From an uncultured Clostridia bacterium (lineage in GTDB: Bacteria > Bacillota > Peptococcia > Peptococcales > Peptococcaceae), in NCBI GenBank assembly GCA_944391285.1, contig CALXSY010000002.1:1-64000 (forward strand): a DNA stretch of 64,000 nucleotides, read 5' to 3'. A program made the position numbers and the translations under genes. The notes beneath the pieces are model-generated. The model worked only from the letters and a program-made list of their open reading frames with translations, was not told where the DNA came from and searched no databases. This document shows positions 61,038 through 64,000 of the stretch, one piece after another. Every line of letters begins with the position of its first letter. The stretch's first letter is position 1.

Positions 61038-63536
61038 TTAGGCAGTAACGATTTTGGCTGCTTTTTGCAAGCCCAATTTTTCTACCGCCTGTTCGCGCAT
61101 TTTGTATTTCAAGATTTTGCCGGCATCGTTCATGGGGAAACTGTCCACAAATTCAATATAGCGAGGTACTTTGTGTTTAGCCATATTAGCCAGGCAGAAA
61201 TCTCTCAATTCATTCTCAGTCATGGTTTCGCCTTTCTTTAAGATAACGCAAGCCATGACTTCCTCACCGGCTGATTCATCAGGCACACCGATAACTTGAA
61301 CATCTTGAACTTTGGGATTGGTGTAGATGAATTCCTCGATTTCCTTAGGATAAATATTTTCACCGCCGCGGATGATCATATCTTTCAAGCGGCCGGTGAT
61401 GCGGAAATTGCCTTCCGGTGTGCGGCAAGCCAAATCACCGGTATGCAGCCAGCCGTCTTTATCGATGGCAGAAGCAGTAGCTTTCGGCATTTTGTAGTAG
61501 CCTTTCATGATATTGTAGCCGCGGGCGACAAACTCGCCAATGACTTCATCGGGGCAGTCTTCACCGGTTTCGGGGTTGATGATTTTGCACTCGATTTCCG
61601 GCAGAGGACCACCGACGGTGCCTACACGAACCTCTAAAGAATCATCAACACTGCTCATAGTGCAGCCCGGGGAAGCTTCTGTTTGACCGAAAACGATGGT
61701 GATGTCTGTCATGTGCATTTTTTCTACAACCTCACGCATAACGGCGATAGGGCAAGGGCTGCCTGCCATAATACCGGTACGCATATGGGAAAAGTCCGTT
61801 TTGGGGAAATCCTTATGCTGCAAAAGGGCGATAAACATAGTCGGAACGCCGTGGAAGCAGGTGATTTTCTCCATATTGATACAAGCCAATGCCGGACGCG
61901 GTGAGAAGTACGGCAAGGGATAAATGCTGGCGCCATGGGTCATAGCTGCGGTCATGGACAAAACCATGCCGAAGCAGTGGAACATCGGCACTTGAATCAT
62001 CATGCGCTCGGCGGTGGATAAATCCATGCGGTCGCCGATGCATTTGCCGTTGTTAACGATATTGTGATGGGTCAGCATTACGCCTTTGGGGAAACCGGTA
62101 GTGCCGGAGGTATATTGCATGTTGCAGACATCATTGACATCAACCTGAGCTGCCATATGCAGGATTTCCTCTTGGGAAACTTGATTAGCCCGCTCAATAA
62201 ACTCATTCCATTCCAAAGCGCCGGGCATTTCAAAGCCTACAGTGATAACATTGCGCAAGAAAGGAAGGCGTTTGGCATGCAAACTGTGACCTTTTTTGGT
62301 CTGAGCCAACTCAGGGCAGAGCTCTTTGATGATTTCTTTATAATTGGAGTCTTTAAAGCCGTCAATCAAAATAACAGTGTGGGTATCGGATTGCCGCAGG
62401 AGGTATTCTGCTTCGTGAATTTTGTACGCAGTATTCATGGAAACAAACACAGCGCCGATTTTAGTGGTTGCCCAAAAGGCGATGTACCACTGGGGAATAT
62501 TGGTTGCCCAGACAGCTACATGGGTGCCGGCTTTAACACCGACTGCGACCAAGGCACGCGCCATTTCGTCCACATCATCTCTGAATTGGCTGTAAGTACG
62601 GGTATAATCCAAGGTAGTATATTTAAAGGCAATCTGGTCGGGGAATTCTTCAACCATGCGGTCCAACACTTGGGAGAAGGTTTGCTCAATGATGCTCTCT
62701 TTTTCCCAGATGAAATTACCGGTATGGGCTTTGTTGGAATAAAGGTGTTTCTTGCGCTTGGAAGGATTGTCGTACTGCTTCATTTTGTTGCTGACATAGG
62801 TGAGAATGATTTCTAAATCATCCAAGCCTTCGGGCCAAGCAGGATTCCAGACGGTAGTGATGAAGCCGTCATAGTTAATGGATTTCAGAGCGTTCATCAT
62901 ATCTACCAAGGGCAGATTTCCTTCGCCCAAAAGGGTGAAATTGCCTTTGCTGTCGCAGTCCATCAAATGCACTAATTTAACATAAGCGCCTAAGTTTTGA
63001 ATAGTTTTTTCGCTCTCTTCACCCTGTAAAAAAGTAGCGTGCATTTGCCAGTCAGAGGCGACATAATCGCTGGCCATAGTGTTGAGCAAATCTCTCAAAA
63101 GAGAGGTATCGGCAAAAATACCGGTAGTTTCAATCAAGATTACTATTTTTGCTTCGCCGGCAGCAGTGACAGCTTTTTCTAAAAAGCTGACAGCAGCGGC
63201 AAAATCCTCCGCACTGCCTTCTGCTCTGACGGTGATATAAGGAATATTGGCTCCTTTAGCAGTTTGGGCGGCTGCTTTAAAGGCAGCTATATTGGCTTCC
63301 TCATTTTCTTTGGAAGCGATGTTGATGTCCATACTCAAGGAGGAGAGAGTTAAATCCATGTCTTTCAGCTGGCGTTTGCTTTTGCCGACTAAATCATTTT
63401 GCAAAGGATTCATGCGTCCGCTGAATGCCTTGCTTGCCAAATCTATTTCGATACCGCCAAAGGCAGTATTTTTAGCCATATTTAAAAAGTTGTCCCAGGA
63501 ATAATCCCAGTGTTTGGTGGAAAATGCTAAATTCAT
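61038..63536 (-). CDS. Sugar-isomerase-like TIM barrel fused to acyl-CoA synthetase
   Basis: The 832-residue fusion has residues about 1-265 that resemble the xylose-isomerase-like TIM barrel family (sugar phosphate isomerase/epimerase), with GGIEIDLASKAF, LIETTGIF and the late LGEGNLPL. Residues about 280-832 form an AMP-dependent acyl-CoA synthetase: YTSGTTGFPKG near 474, GQTEASPGC, TGDLACRTPEGNFRITGRLKDMIIRGGENIYP and the catalytic Lys in DAGKILKYKMR. The closest kin of the ligase half are medium-chain/aryl acid ligases. The start overlaps the leuA-type stop (ATGA) with GAGGAGG in front. The fusion suggests a pathway making and activating a branched or hydroxy acid. Substrate unknown. Confidence 0.88.
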   Translation of the reverse strand: MNLAFSTKHWDYSWDNFLNMAKNTAFGGIEIDLASKAFSGRMNPLQNDLVGKSKRQLKDMDLTLSSLSMDINIASKENEEANIAAFKAAAQTAKGANIPYITVRAEGSAEDFAAAVSFLEKAVTAAGEAKIVILIETTGIFADTSLLRDLLNTMASDYVASDWQMHATFLQGEESEKTIQNLGAYVKLVHLMDCDSKGNFTLLGEGNLPLVDMMNALKSINYDGFITTVWNPAWPEGLDDLEIILTYVSNKMKQYDNPSKRKKHLYSNKAHTGNFIWEKESIIEQTFSQVLDRMVEEFPDQIAFKYTTLDYTRTYSQFRDDVDEMARALVAVGVKAGTHVAVWATNIPQWYIAFWATTKIGAVFVSMNTAYKIHEAEYLLRQSDTHTVILIDGFKDSNYKEIIKELCPELAQTKKGHSLHAKRLPFLRNVITVGFEMPGALEWNEFIERANQVSQEEILHMAAQVDVNDVCNMQYTSGTTGFPKGVMLTHHNIVNNGKCIGDRMDLSTAERMMIQVPMFHCFGMVLSMTAAMTHGASIYPLPYFSPRPALACINMEKITCFHGVPTMFIALLQHKDFPKTDFSHMRTGIMAGSPCPIAVMREVVEKMHMTDITIVFGQTEASPGCTMSSVDDSLEVRVGTVGGPLPEIECKIINPETGEDCPDEVIGEFVARGYNIMKGYYKMPKATASAIDKDGWLHTGDLACRTPEGNFRITGRLKDMIIRGGENIYPKEIEEFIYTNPKVQDVQVIGVPDESAGEEVMACVILKKGETMTENELRDFCLANMAKHKVPRYIEFVDSFPMNDAGKILKYKMREQAVEKLGLQKAAKIVTA

Positions 63537-64000
63537 CTGTTATCCTCCTCGTAAGCAATTTTGTTGAGTGCGCTGACATAAGCACGGATGCTGGAACCGA
63601 TGATATCGGTAGAAATACCGGTGCCGGCATAGATTTTGCCGTTGTAGCGCAGTTTAACCAAAGCAGAGCCCATAGCTTCACGGCCTTCGGTGACGGATTG
63701 GATTTGGAAATCCTCCAGCTCATAATGATGACCGGTAATTTTTTCGATAGCTAAGAACGAAGCATCGATAGGACCGTCGCCTAAGCTGATGCCTTGCAAT
63801 AATTCACCGTTTTTCTGCAAGCAAACAGTAGCAGTAGAGGTGATTAAATTGCCGCTGTTGATGACATAGTTGTCAATCTTATAAGTAGCCGGCACTTGCA
63901 AAGCGGTGCTGGCGATGATGGCTTCCAATTCACGGCTGCTGACAAAATCTTTCTTTGAGGCGATATTGGCAAAGGCTTCGTAAACCCGAGCATTGTCTTC
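63533..64000 (-). CDS. leuA: 2-isopropylmalate synthase-type protein, C-terminal part
   Basis: Only the last 155 codons are inside the window. They cover a LeuA allosteric dimer domain: the typical sequence ATVCLQKNGELLQGISLGDGPIDASFLAIEKITG and the C-terminal GTGISTDIIGSSIRAYVSALNKI. This domain binds leucine (or isoleucine in citramalate synthases) for feedback inhibition. The catalytic barrel lies to the right of the window, so isopropylmalate and citramalate synthase cannot be told apart. It is upstream of, and coupled to, the ligase fusion. Confidence 0.88.
   Translation of the reverse strand, partial: EDNARVYEAFANIASKKDFVSSRELEAIIASTALQVPATYKIDNYVINSGNLITSTATVCLQKNGELLQGISLGDGPIDASFLAIEKITGHHYELEDFQIQSVTEGREAMGSALVKLRYNGKIYAGTGISTDIIGSSIRAYVSALNKIAYEEDNR

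Noticed and set aside
61296-62816. Plus-strand ORFs opposite the ligase fusion
   Set aside because: They are antisense shadows of a large conserved gene and have no ribosome sites or recognisable domains.

Overview
The window is a gene-dense stretch of chromosome from an anaerobic, fermentative member of the Bacillota, most likely in the Negativicutes/Clostridia range. The evidence is conserved gene orders typical of that group (recJ-rel-dtd-MBL-hemZ-hisS-aspS, yqfC-yqfD-phoH-yqfF-ybeY-cdd-era, and a ccpN-like gene with ppsR-ppdK), a T-box leader, strong GGAGG ribosome sites with GTG and TTG starts, and retained endospore genes (a SPOCS/LysM protein, YqfC, YqfD and an SspF-like small acid-soluble protein). 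Pyruvate phosphate dikinase, a formate/nitrite channel and a glutamate dehydrogenase fit amino-acid or organic-acid fermentation. I saw no prophage, insertion sequence, CRISPR array, tRNA or rRNA gene.

Layout. 1-4.3 kb: SPOCS/LysM spore-coat-type gene (minus strand), argS and an AlkD-like gene. 4.5-16.4 kb: a RecJ-HIRAN-RecQ-like fusion, rel, dtd, an MBL hydrolase and hemZ, then a T-box-controlled hisS-aspS pair with a tautomerase, and a 6S RNA gene. 16.7-19 kb: two-part chromate-type transporter, a DUF2325 gene with an elaborate leader, and a lipoprotein. 19-23.5 kb: module A (divergent LysR regulator, alkaline-phosphatase-superfamily hydrolase, SLC13-type transporter). 23.8-31.3 kb: ccpN-like regulator, ppsR, ppdK, formate/nitrite channel, SDR reductase, iron-sulfur protein and CinA-C amidase. 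31.4-35.8 kb: argCJBD behind tandem operator-like repeats. 35.9-38.4 kb: purine nucleoside phosphorylase, mtnA and a class II aldolase, a likely nucleoside or methylthioribose salvage operon. 38.5-43.1 kb: module B, with the same architecture as module A. 43.2-53.5 kb: a micro-protein with a DUF421 protein, the yqfC-to-era housekeeping cluster, and mgtE behind an overlapping upstream ORF. 53.6-64 kb: SspF-like spore protein, dnaE, yutG-type gene, coaD, gdhA behind an attenuator-like leader, DegV, and a TIM-barrel/acyl-CoA-ligase fusion coupled to the 3' end of a leuA-type gene that runs off the right edge.

The strongest candidate for an undescribed system is the repeated lysR / hydrolase / transporter module. 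Both copies have a divergent regulator about 210 bp away, a predicted cytosolic bimetallic hydrolase of 660-674 residues, and a perfect or near-perfect 13-bp stem with 4-nt loop (different sequence, same geometry, no U-tract) between hydrolase and transporter genes. The hydrolases are obvious paralogs, while the transporters look much less alike. This suggests import of two related anionic esters followed by intracellular hydrolysis. Other notable items are the RecJ-helicase fusion, the TIM-barrel/ligase fusion, the T-box that reads as aspartate-specific although it precedes hisS, and several leaders with unexplained structure (DUF2325, mgtE, gdhA).
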